Source of the DNA: Geobacter sp. UBA1603
Lineage (GTDB): Bacteria > Desulfobacterota > Desulfuromonadia > Geobacterales > Pseudopelobacteraceae
Direction: 5' to 3'
Length of the DNA: 8,032 nt
NCBI GenBank assembly: GCA_002322035.1
Contig: DCNF01000075.1
Coordinates: forward strand, 37,776 to 45,807
Of this stretch, positions 1 to 6,572 are shown in pieces. Made by a program: the position numbers and the translations under genes. The notes under the pieces were generated by a model. The model saw nothing but the letters and a program-made list of their open reading frames with translations. It made no database searches and was not told the DNA's origin. The first letter of the stretch is position 1. Each line of letters opens with the position of its first letter.

Positions 1-405
1 CGGATCGACGCCATCGGCGCCCCGGTGTTCACCGGCGAGGAGGATATCGCCAACGCCCGCATCCTGTTCAAAAACGGCTGCGTCGCCAACGTCACCGCCA
101 GTCGCATCAGCCTGAAAAGCGAACGGAAAATGCGGCTGTTCCAGCGCGACGCCTACATCACCCTCGACTTCCAGAACAAAAAACTGCTGATGGCCCGCAA
201 GGGTGCCGGCGAACTCTTCCCCGGCGTGCCCAACGTCAAAGTTGATGAACGGGAACTGGGAGAGGCGGATGCCCTGAAAAACGAGATCGAATCATTCCTG
301 CGGGCGATCCGTGAGGGGAAGGCACCCGAAGTGAGCGGCCACGACGGCCGCATGGCGCTGGAAACCGCATTAAAAATCAACAGCTGTCTCGGGAGAACCG
401 CATGA
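1..405 (+). CDS. Gfo/Idh/MocA family sugar oxidoreductase, C-terminal part (5' end outside window)
   Basis: The frame is open from base 1 and ends at TGA 403-405, giving the last 134 residues of a protein that usually has about 310-350. What is seen is the C-terminal substrate-binding alpha/beta domain of NAD(P)-dependent Gfo/Idh/MocA dehydrogenases: a strand-rich stretch (DIANARILFKNGCVANVTAS, then SERKMRLFQRDAYITLDF) and a closing helix with GHDGRMALETALKI, typical of the family's last helix. The Rossmann domain and the EKP catalytic motif lie upstream of the window. A GTG at 25 is internal and is not the true start. The stop overlaps the start of the aminotransferase (ATGA), so the two are probably translationally coupled. 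Paired with a DegT-type transaminase, it most likely oxidises C3 of a UDP-GlcNAc-type sugar. By memory this C-terminus looks more like oxidoreductases of lipid A operons (GnnA-type) than like WbpB/WlbA, but I cannot settle this. Family assignment is firm; substrate is inferred. Confidence 0.85.
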   Translation, partial: RIDAIGAPVFTGEEDIANARILFKNGCVANVTASRISLKSERKMRLFQRDAYITLDFQNKKLLMARKGAGELFPGVPNVKVDERELGEADALKNEIESFLRAIREGKAPEVSGHDGRMALETALKINSCLGRTA

Positions 406-1493
406 TACCGATGGTGGACCTGAAAACCCAGTACCTGGCGCTGAAAGAAGAGATGGACCGGGCCCTGCTCACCGCCCTGGAGAGCACCCAGTTTATCCTC
501 GGCCCCAACGTCAGCGCCCTCGAACAGGAAGTGTGCGAGTACCTTGGCGCCGGCCATGCGGTCGCCTGCGCCTCCGGTACCGATGCCCTGATGCTGGCGA
601 TCCGCGCTGCAGGCATCGGCCCCGGCGACGAAGTCATCACAACCCCGTTCACCTTTATCGCCACCGCCGAAGCAATCTGCTATGCCGGGGCCACGCCGGT
701 CTATGTGGACATCGATCCGGCCACCTTCAACATCGATCCGGCATTGATCGAAGCGGCCATCACCCCCAGGACCAAAGCGGTCATTCCGGTGCACCTCTTC
801 GGCCAGCCGGCTGACATGGCACCGATTACGGCGCTCTGCGCACAGCGCAACCTGCTGCTGATCGAGGACTGCGCCCAGTCTTTTGGCGCCTCAACCCCGC
901 TGGGCATGACCGGATCCATCGGCTCCTTCGGCTGCTTCAGCTTCTTCCCGAGCAAAAACCTCGGCTGCTACGGCGATGGCGGCCTGGTCACCTGTGCCAC
1001 CCGGGAACAGGCCGAGGAGTTGAAGGTGCTGCGCAACCACGGTAGCCGGGTCCGTTACCACCACAGCATGATTGGCTACAACAGCCGCCTCGACGAACTG
1101 CAGGCCGCCATCCTGCGGGTCAAACTGAAACACATCGACGAGTACAATGCCAACCGGCGCCGGGTTGCCCACCTGTACTCTGAACTACTTAAGGATGCGG
1201 CGGTTGTGCCTTTCGAGGACGGGAAGGGAAACCATGTGTACCACCAGTACACCCTGCTGACCGACCGTCGTGACACTATAATGACGAAGTTGAGCGAGCG
1301 GCAGATCGCCTCGGCGGTCTACTATCCGATTCCGCTGCACCGGCAGGAGGTATTCGCCGGGAACTGTGCCGGCGTGAGCCTGCCGGTGGCTGAAGATGTG
1401 GCCAACCGCTGCATGTCACTGCCGATCTATCCCGAGATGAGCGATGAACAGGTGCGGACGGTAGCATCGGCGGTGAAAGAGGCGCTCGCCTGA
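402..1493 (+). CDS. DegT/DnrJ/EryC1/StrS family PLP-dependent nucleotide-sugar aminotransferase (WbpE/GnnB-like)
   Basis: Complete protein of 363 residues, the normal family length. It transfers an amino group, usually from glutamate, to a keto-sugar nucleotide using PLP. Visible motifs are SGTDAL (about 58-63, phosphate binding), the aspartate that pairs with the PLP ring nitrogen in LIEDCAQSFGA (D156), and the internal-aldimine lysine in FFPSKNLGCYGDGG (K185). Also present are NSRLDELQAAIL (about 227-238) and YYPIPLHRQ near the C-terminus, the latter shared with WbpE. The ATG at 402 overlaps the preceding stop and has a GGGAG-type ribosome site a few bases upstream. Together with the upstream dehydrogenase it should form a 3-amino-3-deoxy UDP-sugar. 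That sugar could be the 2,3-diamino uronic acid of O-antigens (WbpB/WbpE route) or UDP-GlcNAc3N for lipid A (GnnA/GnnB route). The sequence alone does not separate the two. Family and chemistry are secure; pathway is inferred. Confidence 0.93.
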   Translation: MIPMVDLKTQYLALKEEMDRALLTALESTQFILGPNVSALEQEVCEYLGAGHAVACASGTDALMLAIRAAGIGPGDEVITTPFTFIATAEAICYAGATPVYVDIDPATFNIDPALIEAAITPRTKAVIPVHLFGQPADMAPITALCAQRNLLLIEDCAQSFGASTPLGMTGSIGSFGCFSFFPSKNLGCYGDGGLVTCATREQAEELKVLRNHGSRVRYHHSMIGYNSRLDELQAAILRVKLKHIDEYNANRRRVAHLYSELLKDAAVVPFEDGKGNHVYHQYTLLTDRRDTIMTKLSERQIASAVYYPIPLHRQEVFAGNCAGVSLPVAEDVANRCMSLPIYPEMSDEQVRTVASAVKEALA

Positions 1494-1534
1494 CGGGACA
1501 GAATAGGCCGGCAGACAGCGCATGGTGAATGATC

Positions 1535-1569
1535 ACGGGCGAAGTTGGGGTTATCTCTGCTTCGCCCGT
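1535..1569 (+). terminator. 10-bp GC-rich hairpin between aminotransferase and ABC ATPase (possible weak terminator or attenuator)
   Basis: The arm ACGGGCGAAG at 1535-1544 is perfectly complementary to CTTCGCCCGT at 1560-1569, with a 15-base loop. It lies in the 96-base gap between the two genes. No T run follows the second arm, so a classical intrinsic terminator is not shown. It could be a weak terminator, an RNA-processing or stability stem, or an attenuator that lowers expression of the downstream gene. It ends 20 bases before the chosen ATPase start. Confidence 0.35.
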
Positions 1570-1589
1570 TCAGCAATAAGGGACGGCAT

Positions 1590-2273
1590 ATGCCACCAGT
1601 TATCATTTTAACCGATATCCGTCGCGTATTCATCATGGGTGACCAGCAGTTCGAGGCGCTCAAAGGCGTATCCTACAGCGTGGCTTCCGGTGAGTTCGTG
1701 GCCATCATGGGAGCCTCCGGCAGCGGCAAGTCAACCTGCATGAACATCCTTGGATGCCTTGACCGCCCCACCTCGGGCGAGTATCTGCTGGACGGCATCG
1801 CGGTGGGGGGCCTGAACGGTGACCAACTGGCCGATATCCGCAACAGGAAACTCGGCTTTGTCTTTCAGGGTTTTAACCTGCTGGCCCGAACCCCGGCGGT
1901 TGAGAATATTGAACTGCCCCTGATCTACGCCGGTATAGGCGCAAAGGAGCGCCGCCGGATGGCGCTGGAGGCCATGGGAAAGGTGGGGCTCGCCGGCAAG
2001 GAGAATAATCATCCAAGCCAGCTTTCGGGCGGCCAGCAGCAGCGTGTTGCCATTGCCCGCGCCCTGGTCAACAGCCCGGCGGTAATCCTGGCCGACGAAC
2101 CGACCGGCAACCTGGACAGCCAGACCAGCGAAGAGATCATGAACCTTTTTACATCACTCAACACGCAGGGGATCACCATCATCATGGTGACCCACGAGCC
2201 GGACGTGGCGGCATACGCCCGCAGGAGAATCACGTTCAAGGACGGAAACATCATCGGGGATACGGCATCATGA
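1590..2273 (+). CDS. ABC transporter ATP-binding protein, MacB/LolD type
   Basis: Complete 227-residue nucleotide-binding subunit. Seen in order: Walker A GASGSGKS (41-48), Q-loop in FVFQGFNLL (Q93), signature LSGGQ (145-149) followed by QQRVAIARAL, Walker B ILADEP (166-171) with the GNLDS D-loop, and the switch histidine in MVTHEPD (H202). The early TDIRRVFIMGDQQFEALKGV and the LDRPTSGEYLLDG stretch are typical of the MacB/LolD/FtsE branch, which powers mechanotransmission-type export or lipoprotein release rather than import. The ATG at 1590 is preferred over a TTG at 1545 because TAAGGGA lies just upstream of it, family members begin there, and the longer version starts in the hairpin loop. 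A four-base ATGA overlap at its end would normally start the FtsX-type permease, but that frame closes after 31 codons. It is thus an orphan ATPase in this window, and its substrate cannot be named. Confidence 0.92.
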   Translation: MPPVIILTDIRRVFIMGDQQFEALKGVSYSVASGEFVAIMGASGSGKSTCMNILGCLDRPTSGEYLLDGIAVGGLNGDQLADIRNRKLGFVFQGFNLLARTPAVENIELPLIYAGIGAKERRRMALEAMGKVGLAGKENNHPSQLSGGQQQRVAIARALVNSPAVILADEPTGNLDSQTSEEIMNLFTSLNTQGITIIMVTHEPDVAAYARRRITFKDGNIIGDTAS

Positions 2274-2365
2274 ATATCACCTTGCCTGACGGATTCGGAA
2301 AAAACTCCAGGTGCAAGGTGTGCGAGGAACGGGCAGGATCATTCGCGTTAACAAATCAAGGCTGA
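2270..2365 (+). pseudogene. 31-codon remnant overlapping the ATPase stop; probable truncated start of a lost ABC permease
   Basis: ATG at 2270 overlaps the ATPase TGA (ATGA) and the frame runs to TGA 2363-2365. The first residues, MNITLPDGFGKN, are not a membrane segment, and the rest (CKVCEERAGSFALTNQG) resembles no family I know. MacB-type ATPases are usually followed with this same overlap by a permease whose first helix comes about 20 residues in. The simplest reading is that only the first few permease codons survive and the remainder has been replaced by foreign DNA around 2285-2300. It could instead be a chance short frame; I see no evidence that the peptide is functional. The stretch 2274-2368 otherwise shows no clear promoter or terminator. 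Confidence 0.4.
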
Positions 2366-2368
2366 CAA

Positions 2369-3484
2369 ATGAAGCAGATTCTTATCATAGGCGGCGGTTT
2401 CTTCGGCATGTACCTCGCCGAGCATTTTGCTCAAAGAGGTTGTGCTGTGCGACTGGTTGAGAAGGAACCGCAATTCATGACACGAGCCTCCTACGCCAAT
2501 CAGGCACGTGTTCACAACGGCTACCATTATCCCCGCAGCGTTTTGACTGCCCTGCGATCTCGGATATCTTTCCCACGTTTTGTTAGCGAATTCCGTGAAT
2601 GTGTCGATTCTGACTTTGAAAAGTATTATCTGATAGGCAACCCATTGGGGAAAGTCTCGGCCAAGCAGTTCTTGAAATTTTGTGAGCGAATCGGCGCACA
2701 ATGCGAGTTGGCGCCCAACAGAATAAAGGCATTGACTAACCCAGCCTTGATAGAGGCCTGTTTTTCGGTCGTTGAATATGCCTTCGATGCGGTCAAATTG
2801 CGTGACGTGATGATAGAGCGCCTTGCCTCATCTACAGTAGTTTCATCACTTAATACTTCGGTGGAGTCGGTCAGACAGCAGGGTGAAGGTCTGTTGGCGG
2901 AGATTCGTAATGAGGTATCGGAAGAGACTGAAACAATCTGTGCAGACCATGTGTTTAACTGTACGTATTCACGCATCAATTATGTTAATGCACATTCCGG
3001 CATCAATTTTGTGCCACTCAAGCATGAGATGACAGAAATGTGCCTGGTCGAGGTACCGGATCAATTGAAGCAACTCGGCATTACGGTCATGTGCGGCCCA
3101 TTTTTCTCTGTTATGCCGTTTCCGCCCGCCGGTTTGCACACGTTCAGCCATGTTCGCTATACCCCCCATTATGAGTGGAGAGACGGCGATGGGATTGAAT
3201 ATGAAGATGCGCACGCCAAGTTCGCTTCTGCTCAGCGTAACAGCGCATGGCGCTATATGCAAAAGGATGCAGCCCGCTATATTCCCGTGCTGTCAGAATG
3301 CAGCTATCAAAGTTCTCTCTGGGAAGTCAAAACTATACTACCACGCAGCGAGACTGACGACTCGCGGCCAATCCTGTTCCTACCCAATCATGGCCTGAAA
3401 GGTTTCCACTGTATCATGGGTGGCAAGATAGATAATGTCTATGATGCCGTTGAGGCCATCACAACACAGAATCTTCTAGAGTAA
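2369..3484 (+). CDS. FAD-dependent oxidoreductase, DAO (D-amino acid oxidase-like) fold
   Basis: Complete protein of 371 residues. The N-terminus is a dinucleotide-binding Rossmann unit: ILIIGGGFFGMYLAEHFA with GxGxxG at 8-13 and the ribose-binding acidic residue at the end of strand 2 (VRLVEKE, E31). The conserved-looking NQARVHNGYHYPRS (44-57) follows, where DAO-type enzymes place residues near the flavin. The C-terminus, GLKGFHCIMGGKIDNVYDAV, looks like the glycine-rich strand that closes over FAD in this fold. There is no signal peptide, so it is cytoplasmic. An AAGG about seven bases upstream of ATG 2369 serves as ribosome site. The glycosyltransferase homologue follows after 17 bases, so the two probably share an mRNA. 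The substrate is unknown; context suggests a sugar nucleotide, a lipid-linked sugar or an amino acid used as glycan decoration. Its base composition is clearly lower in GC than the genes upstream, pointing to transfer. Confidence 0.83.
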   Translation: MKQILIIGGGFFGMYLAEHFAQRGCAVRLVEKEPQFMTRASYANQARVHNGYHYPRSVLTALRSRISFPRFVSEFRECVDSDFEKYYLIGNPLGKVSAKQFLKFCERIGAQCELAPNRIKALTNPALIEACFSVVEYAFDAVKLRDVMIERLASSTVVSSLNTSVESVRQQGEGLLAEIRNEVSEETETICADHVFNCTYSRINYVNAHSGINFVPLKHEMTEMCLVEVPDQLKQLGITVMCGPFFSVMPFPPAGLHTFSHVRYTPHYEWRDGDGIEYEDAHAKFASAQRNSAWRYMQKDAARYIPVLSECSYQSSLWEVKTILPRSETDDSRPILFLPNHGLKGFHCIMGGKIDNVYDAVEAITTQNLLE

Positions 3485-3501
3485 TCTTACGGAGTATTAT
3501 T

Positions 3502-4512
3502 GTGAAAAGCGATTCATTCGTTTCTGTTGTACTTGTACAAAACCAGCCTCTTGCCACTCTCGAAAATGACCTGCTTCGCATACAGCGCGATCTGGACGAG
3601 CGTTTCTCTGATTATGAGGTTGTTGTGATTGGTCAAGGGACATCGAAAGCTTACTCGCTGCAGGACGAAGCTGTCTTAAAACATATTCCTAGTTTACGGT
3701 ACATACAGTTGACGGCGCAAGTGCATCCGGATGTAGCGTGGGCAGCGGCATTGGAGAATGCAATCGGTGATTTTGTCGTCATGTTCAATCCTTCAGAAGA
3801 TCCTTTGAAAGCCATTTCCGAGACAGTTGACATCTGCAAATCTGGATTCGATGTAGTAGTGGGGGTTGCAAGCCAGTCACGCACACTTGCTTACAGAGTG
3901 TTTCGTTCAATGGCGGACAACATCCTGAAGATGGTTGATTATTCGTTGCCCCGTGATGCAACTGGACTGAGGTGTCTCAGTCGCCGGGCAGTAAATTCTG
4001 TAACATGTACCGGACGTTTTCATCACCAATTATCCATGAGAATCCAAAAAACCGGTTACCCGCAAACCGCTTACAATTACTCACTCCTTCCTACAGATAT
4101 ACAGCCCCCCCCCAGCTCTCTACTTGCTGGGATAAGAGGGTTACTGCGACTGATGGTATTTAATTCATCCCGGCCCTTACGTTGGATGTCAGGCCTTGGT
4201 CTACTTGGGAGTATCTCAGCATTTACCTTTGCCGTATACAGTTTACTGGTTCATTTGGTGAAAGGCCACGTTGTCGAGGGTTGGACTACTACAATCCTTT
4301 TCATGTCCGCCCTGTTCATGATGCAGTTCATAATGATGGCTTTTTTTGGAGAGTACCTTGGTCGCCTGTTAGACGATAGTAGCGAGCAGGCTGACTATTC
4401 GATTGTCTTCGAAAAAAACAGCTCAGTGATGGTGAATCAGGATCGGGTAAATGTCCTTAATAATGCCGTGAGCTCGGAAGTGAATTTTGTACAGACGGGT
4501 CGAAATCGATGA
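3502..4512 (+). CDS. GtrB/DPM-like family 2 glycosyltransferase homologue with degenerate donor site and two C-terminal TM helices
   Basis: Complete protein of 336 residues from GTG 3502, with GGAG at 3491-3494 as ribosome site. The N-terminal 200 residues follow the GT-A plan of polyprenyl-phosphate glycosyltransferases (GtrB, ArnC, DPM1): FVSVVLV strand, DYEVVVIG strand, AWAAALENAIGDFVVMF where the family has its GxALxxGxxxAxGD stretch, and RMF-type helix YRVFRSMADNI. Two membrane helices at about 227-254 and 262-286 end in FFGEYLGRLLDD, the family's usual tail. However, the DADLQDPPE motif that binds metal and nucleotide is replaced by FNPSEDPLK (95-103), and the nucleotide-binding aspartate of the second strand is a glycine (VVIGQGTSK). 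It may be catalytically altered or a partner protein. A run of nine C (4105-4113) encodes PPP just before the membrane part. The stop overlaps the next gene's start by four bases. Fold is likely; activity is doubtful. Confidence 0.8.
   Translation: MKSDSFVSVVLVQNQPLATLENDLLRIQRDLDERFSDYEVVVIGQGTSKAYSLQDEAVLKHIPSLRYIQLTAQVHPDVAWAAALENAIGDFVVMFNPSEDPLKAISETVDICKSGFDVVVGVASQSRTLAYRVFRSMADNILKMVDYSLPRDATGLRCLSRRAVNSVTCTGRFHHQLSMRIQKTGYPQTAYNYSLLPTDIQPPPSSLLAGIRGLLRLMVFNSSRPLRWMSGLGLLGSISAFTFAVYSLLVHLVKGHVVEGWTTTILFMSALFMMQFIMMAFFGEYLGRLLDDSSEQADYSIVFEKNSSVMVNQDRVNVLNNAVSSEVNFVQTGRNR
4105..4113 (+). repeat. Homopolymer run of nine C inside the glycosyltransferase gene
   Basis: Nine consecutive C encode three prolines (202-204) at the junction between the GT-A domain and the membrane helices. 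A loss of one C would bring TAA at 4133-4135 into frame, and a gain of one C would bring TAA at 4161-4163 into frame. Either slip removes both membrane helices. Such tracts can mediate slipped-strand phase variation in surface glycan genes, but whether this one varies is not shown. Confidence 0.6.
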
Positions 4513-4824
4513 ACATTCCTGAAGTATCTTTCAAAGAAATGAATGAAGCTGAAGCGTTCAATATGTCAGGCTCAGATTCAAAAAATGCTGGGTGGGTCTA
4601 TGTCTTCCTATTTATTGGAATCTACTCTCTTCTTGCACAATGGGATTTGCCAATAGGTATTCGACCATTGTTTCTTACAATTGGATTTTTATTCTGTGTT
4701 TTGGCGGCTATTAGCCTTTTATTTATTCAGCTCAGAAAAGAATACTTATTACTAGCGCTCATTATAGGTGTGATTTTATATTGGCTATTTGCTTTTCCGG
4801 CAGCCATTATTGCTCCGGTGGTTA
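4509..4824 (+). pseudogene. Polytopic membrane protein (putative glycan transferase/polymerase), N-terminal fragment cut by the IS630 element
   Basis: The ATG at 4509 overlaps the glycosyltransferase stop (ATGA), a sign of translational coupling. The first 105 residues are native: a polar head of about 28 residues, then three membrane helices at about 29-45, 53-75 and 79-101, ending IIAPVV. The open frame continues to TAG at 4845-4847, but that tail (KESNYAA) is read from the insertion sequence. If the element and one TA are removed, V105 joins directly to NHRVNNGNDDNTAYLVFAND at 5909 onward without a shift, so this was one gene. Low GC, many hydrophobic residues and the acidic DD in the loop after helix 3 resemble GT-C-type membrane transferases or O-antigen polymerases. 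The specific function is not recognised. Confidence 0.8.
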
Positions 4825-4834
4825 AAGAGTCAAA
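4825..4834. repeat. IS630 element, left terminal inverted repeat
   Basis: AAGAGTCAAA begins directly after TA 4823-4824 and matches the inverted right end at 8 of 10 positions. The transposase stop codon (minus strand, 4835-4837) begins immediately inside it. Confidence 0.6.
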
Positions 4835-5869
4835 CTATGCTGCATAGGCAACTTTCGGATGCTTGAAGTAACTCCGCACATGATGCGGTCGCCTTTGCAG
4901 GGTTTTCATAAACGAACGTGTTTTCTTAACCAGATCCTTCTGTGACCGCGCCGGTATGCCTGAGCGGACTTTCTGCTTCAGGTTTCCGTTTAGATATTCA
5001 TCAGGGTTCAATTCTGGTGAATAGGATGGCAGGTAGAAAAGCTCTATCTGCTCCCTGTACTTTTCGAGCCATGCTTTGACATCTTTGCTGTGATGCACCC
5101 GGTGGTTGTCCAGGATCAGAAATATCTTGCTCTTTGCATCTTTGACGAGCCGCGACAGAAACTTGATGAATACCGGCGCTGTCATGGTTTCTTTGTACAG
5201 CATGAATCTGACTTTCCCCTGATTGGTGATCGTCGAAATCATGTTGATACTGGCTCTTTTGGCAGTAAGCCTGACAACCGGCGTCTGACCCTTGGGGGCA
5301 AAGCCTTTGGCGTTGTAGGCATCGTTTTGAACGCCGGTTTCGTCACCCCAGTGGATTTCGGCCTTTTCTTTCTTCGCACGGGCCGTAATCTCCGGGTAAC
5401 TTGTCTCAAGCCACTGCTCAACAGCCTTGGGGTTCTGCTCGTAAGCACGCTTGGTCGGCTTTTGCGGCGTAAACCCCCAGCGCTTGAGATAGTCGGTTAT
5501 GGTACGAGACGGCAGATCAATACTGAACTCCATTTTGATAGCCAATCGGACGACATCTCGCGTCCACAGGGCAAACTGGAGTTTCAGTTGATCAGGGGTC
5601 TTGTCTACCAGAAGTTTTTTGACCACCGCCTCCTGTTCAGCGGTCAGACTACGTTGTTCACCATGTTTGCGGCCCCGCACCTTTGGCTTCAGGGCTTCAA
5701 GGCCGCCCTTCTGGTACATTTGCCAGATGGTGCTCACATGGGTGTGACATATACCAACGGTATCAGATATCTCCTGGTTCGACTTGCCCTTCTTGCGCAG
5801 GCGGATAACCTGCTTGCGAAGCTCGTACTGGGTTTCAGAATTCAATTTCCGGGCGTCTGTCTTTTCCAT
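4835..5869 (-). CDS. IS630-family DDE transposase
   Basis: Complete single-frame protein of 344 residues. The N-terminal 1-60 is a helix-turn-helix of the Tc1/IS630 kind (QEISDTVGICHTHVSTIWQMY), followed by a second winged-helix region (LPSRTITDYLKRWGFTPQKP). The DDE catalytic residues are visible: D176 in IHWGDETG, D254 in FLILDNHRVHHS, and E291 in LPSYSPELNPDEYLN, with the spacing of about 36 between the last two that is usual in IS630. Frame and catalytic triad are intact, so the enzyme may still be active. The start ATG (complement of 5867-5869) has only a weak purine stretch before it. The gene lies opposite in direction to the disrupted host gene and runs towards the glycosyltransferase. 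By memory, close relatives occur in Geobacter-like genomes. Confidence 0.94.
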   Translation of the reverse strand: MEKTDARKLNSETQYELRKQVIRLRKKGKSNQEISDTVGICHTHVSTIWQMYQKGGLEALKPKVRGRKHGEQRSLTAEQEAVVKKLLVDKTPDQLKLQFALWTRDVVRLAIKMEFSIDLPSRTITDYLKRWGFTPQKPTKRAYEQNPKAVEQWLETSYPEITARAKKEKAEIHWGDETGVQNDAYNAKGFAPKGQTPVVRLTAKRASINMISTITNQGKVRFMLYKETMTAPVFIKFLSRLVKDAKSKIFLILDNHRVHHSKDVKAWLEKYREQIELFYLPSYSPELNPDEYLNGNLKQKVRSGIPARSQKDLVKKTRSFMKTLQRRPHHVRSYFKHPKVAYAA

Positions 5870-5892
5870 GCCCAGAATGTATCACAAATCAA

Positions 5893-5902
5893 CAAATATT
5901 TG
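5893..5902. repeat. Perfect 10-bp palindrome upstream of the IS630 transposase start
   Basis: CAAATATTTG reads the same on both strands and lies 24 bases upstream of the transposase start codon, near the element's right end. It could be a transposase-binding subterminal site or an autoregulatory operator. No counterpart is seen at the left end. Confidence 0.3.
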
Positions 5903-5908
5903 AATATT
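5899..5908. repeat. IS630 element, right terminal inverted repeat
   Basis: The sequence TTTGAATATT is the inverted partner of the left end (8 of 10 matching) and is followed by TA 5909-5910, the presumed target duplication. Confidence 0.55.
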
Positions 5909-5910
5909 TA

Positions 5911-6572
5911 ATCACCGAGTCAATAATGGGAATGACGACAACACAGCCTATTTAGTATTTGCCAATGATTTCTATTCCGACATCATGAAAACAATACAAC
6001 CTTTAAGTGAACGTCGTTTGTTTTCAGTTGGCGGAAATTATGCACTGCAGGCACCCGTAATGCACTGGATCGGCATAAGAGGCCTAAGTCTTGTTGAACC
6101 TGTACTAGGCCTAATTCTATTCTTTATTGTCATCACAGCAAAAAGAACAACGAACTCACCCATTCAAGGCTACTTCCTAGTTGGTGCCTTAGCCCTCATA
6201 CCTCTTGGTGGTTCAAAAGTACTCGCAAATACTGCTAGTGTTTTTGTACTTTCTGCTTTTACCTTGGCACTTCTTGAAACTGGTCGCTCTATTTTGCAAA
6301 ATAGAAAAGCAACATGGTTCGAAATAATATTACTGGTTGTGTTGCCGCTATCAGCATCGATCTTTCGTCCGACTACGGCTCCATTTAATTTATTGATTTC
6401 AGGTTTTATATTATTGTTTATTATCACCAAACTGAAAGCTGGAAAAAAGGTACTAATCACAGGAGCAGCAGCTCTCACTATTTTTTATTTTGCACTGTAT
6501 CCCTGTCATCAAGTAAGCAATACCTACTTATATCCTATTATGGGGCGCGGGTTTCACATCACGGCCGTATAG
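5911..6572 (+). pseudogene. Polytopic membrane protein, middle fragment (between IS630 and a frameshift)
   Basis: This continues the gene begun at 4509. After the TA the frame reads NHRVNNGNDDNTAYLVFAND, then FYSDIMKTIQPLSERRLFSVGG and NYALQAPVMHW. An ATG at 5985 falls inside it and is not a true start; the upstream codons are open and coding-like from 5911. Several membrane helices follow: around GLSLVEPVLGLILFFIVI, FLVGALALIPLG, FVLSAFTLALLE, IILLVVLPLSAS, LLISGFILLFIITKL and ALTIFYFALYP. The SERRL..GG segment in the large extracytoplasmic loop looks conserved in a family of long bacterial membrane proteins I recall but cannot name. The frame closes at TAG 6570-6572, while coding resumes in another frame, so a one-base deletion (or equivalent) lies near 6530-6570. 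Confidence 0.72.

Larger units (their letters stand above)
4825..5908. mobile_element. IS630-family insertion sequence at a TA target
   Basis: The element is about 1084 bp and holds one transposase gene on the minus strand. IS630/Tc1-type elements insert at TA and duplicate it. Here TA stands at 4823-4824 and 5909-5910. The left end AAGAGTCAAA and the reverse complement of the right end AATATTCAAA match at 8 of 10 positions, supporting these borders, though the inverted repeat is short and degrades beyond. An independent check is that collapsing the two TAs restores the reading frame of the interrupted membrane protein gene. The right border could be mis-set by a few bases; another in-frame TA at 5924-5925 gives no matching inverted repeat. 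Confidence 0.85.

Noticed and set aside
153..794. A 213-codon minus-strand frame over the oxidoreductase and aminotransferase
   Set aside because: It is a shadow of high-GC coding sequence, arginine and glycine rich with no family resemblance, and it crosses two well-supported genes.
1545..1589. TTG start for a longer ABC ATPase
   Set aside because: It lies in the hairpin loop without a good ribosome site; the ATG at 1590 has TAAGGGA upstream and matches the usual family start.
5090..5911. A 273-codon open frame on the plus strand across the IS630 element
   Set aside because: It is antisense to the intact DDE transposase, has no recognisable domain or ribosome site, and its composition reflects the opposite strand's codons.
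4827..5922. Direct repeat GAGTCAA at 4827-4833 and 5917-5923 as the IS630 target duplication
   Set aside because: Joining there puts the two parts of the membrane protein out of frame, with a stop soon after. IS630 elements duplicate TA, and the TA pair restores the frame. The match is probably chance.
5924..5925. Alternative right border TA for the IS630 element
   Set aside because: It is also in frame, but the adjacent sequence has no inverted match to the left end, whereas TA 5909-5910 gives 8 of 10.
5985..6572. A stand-alone membrane protein starting at ATG 5985
   Set aside because: Coding-like sequence continues upstream to the IS630 border in the same frame, and there is no ribosome site before this ATG; it is the middle of the interrupted gene.
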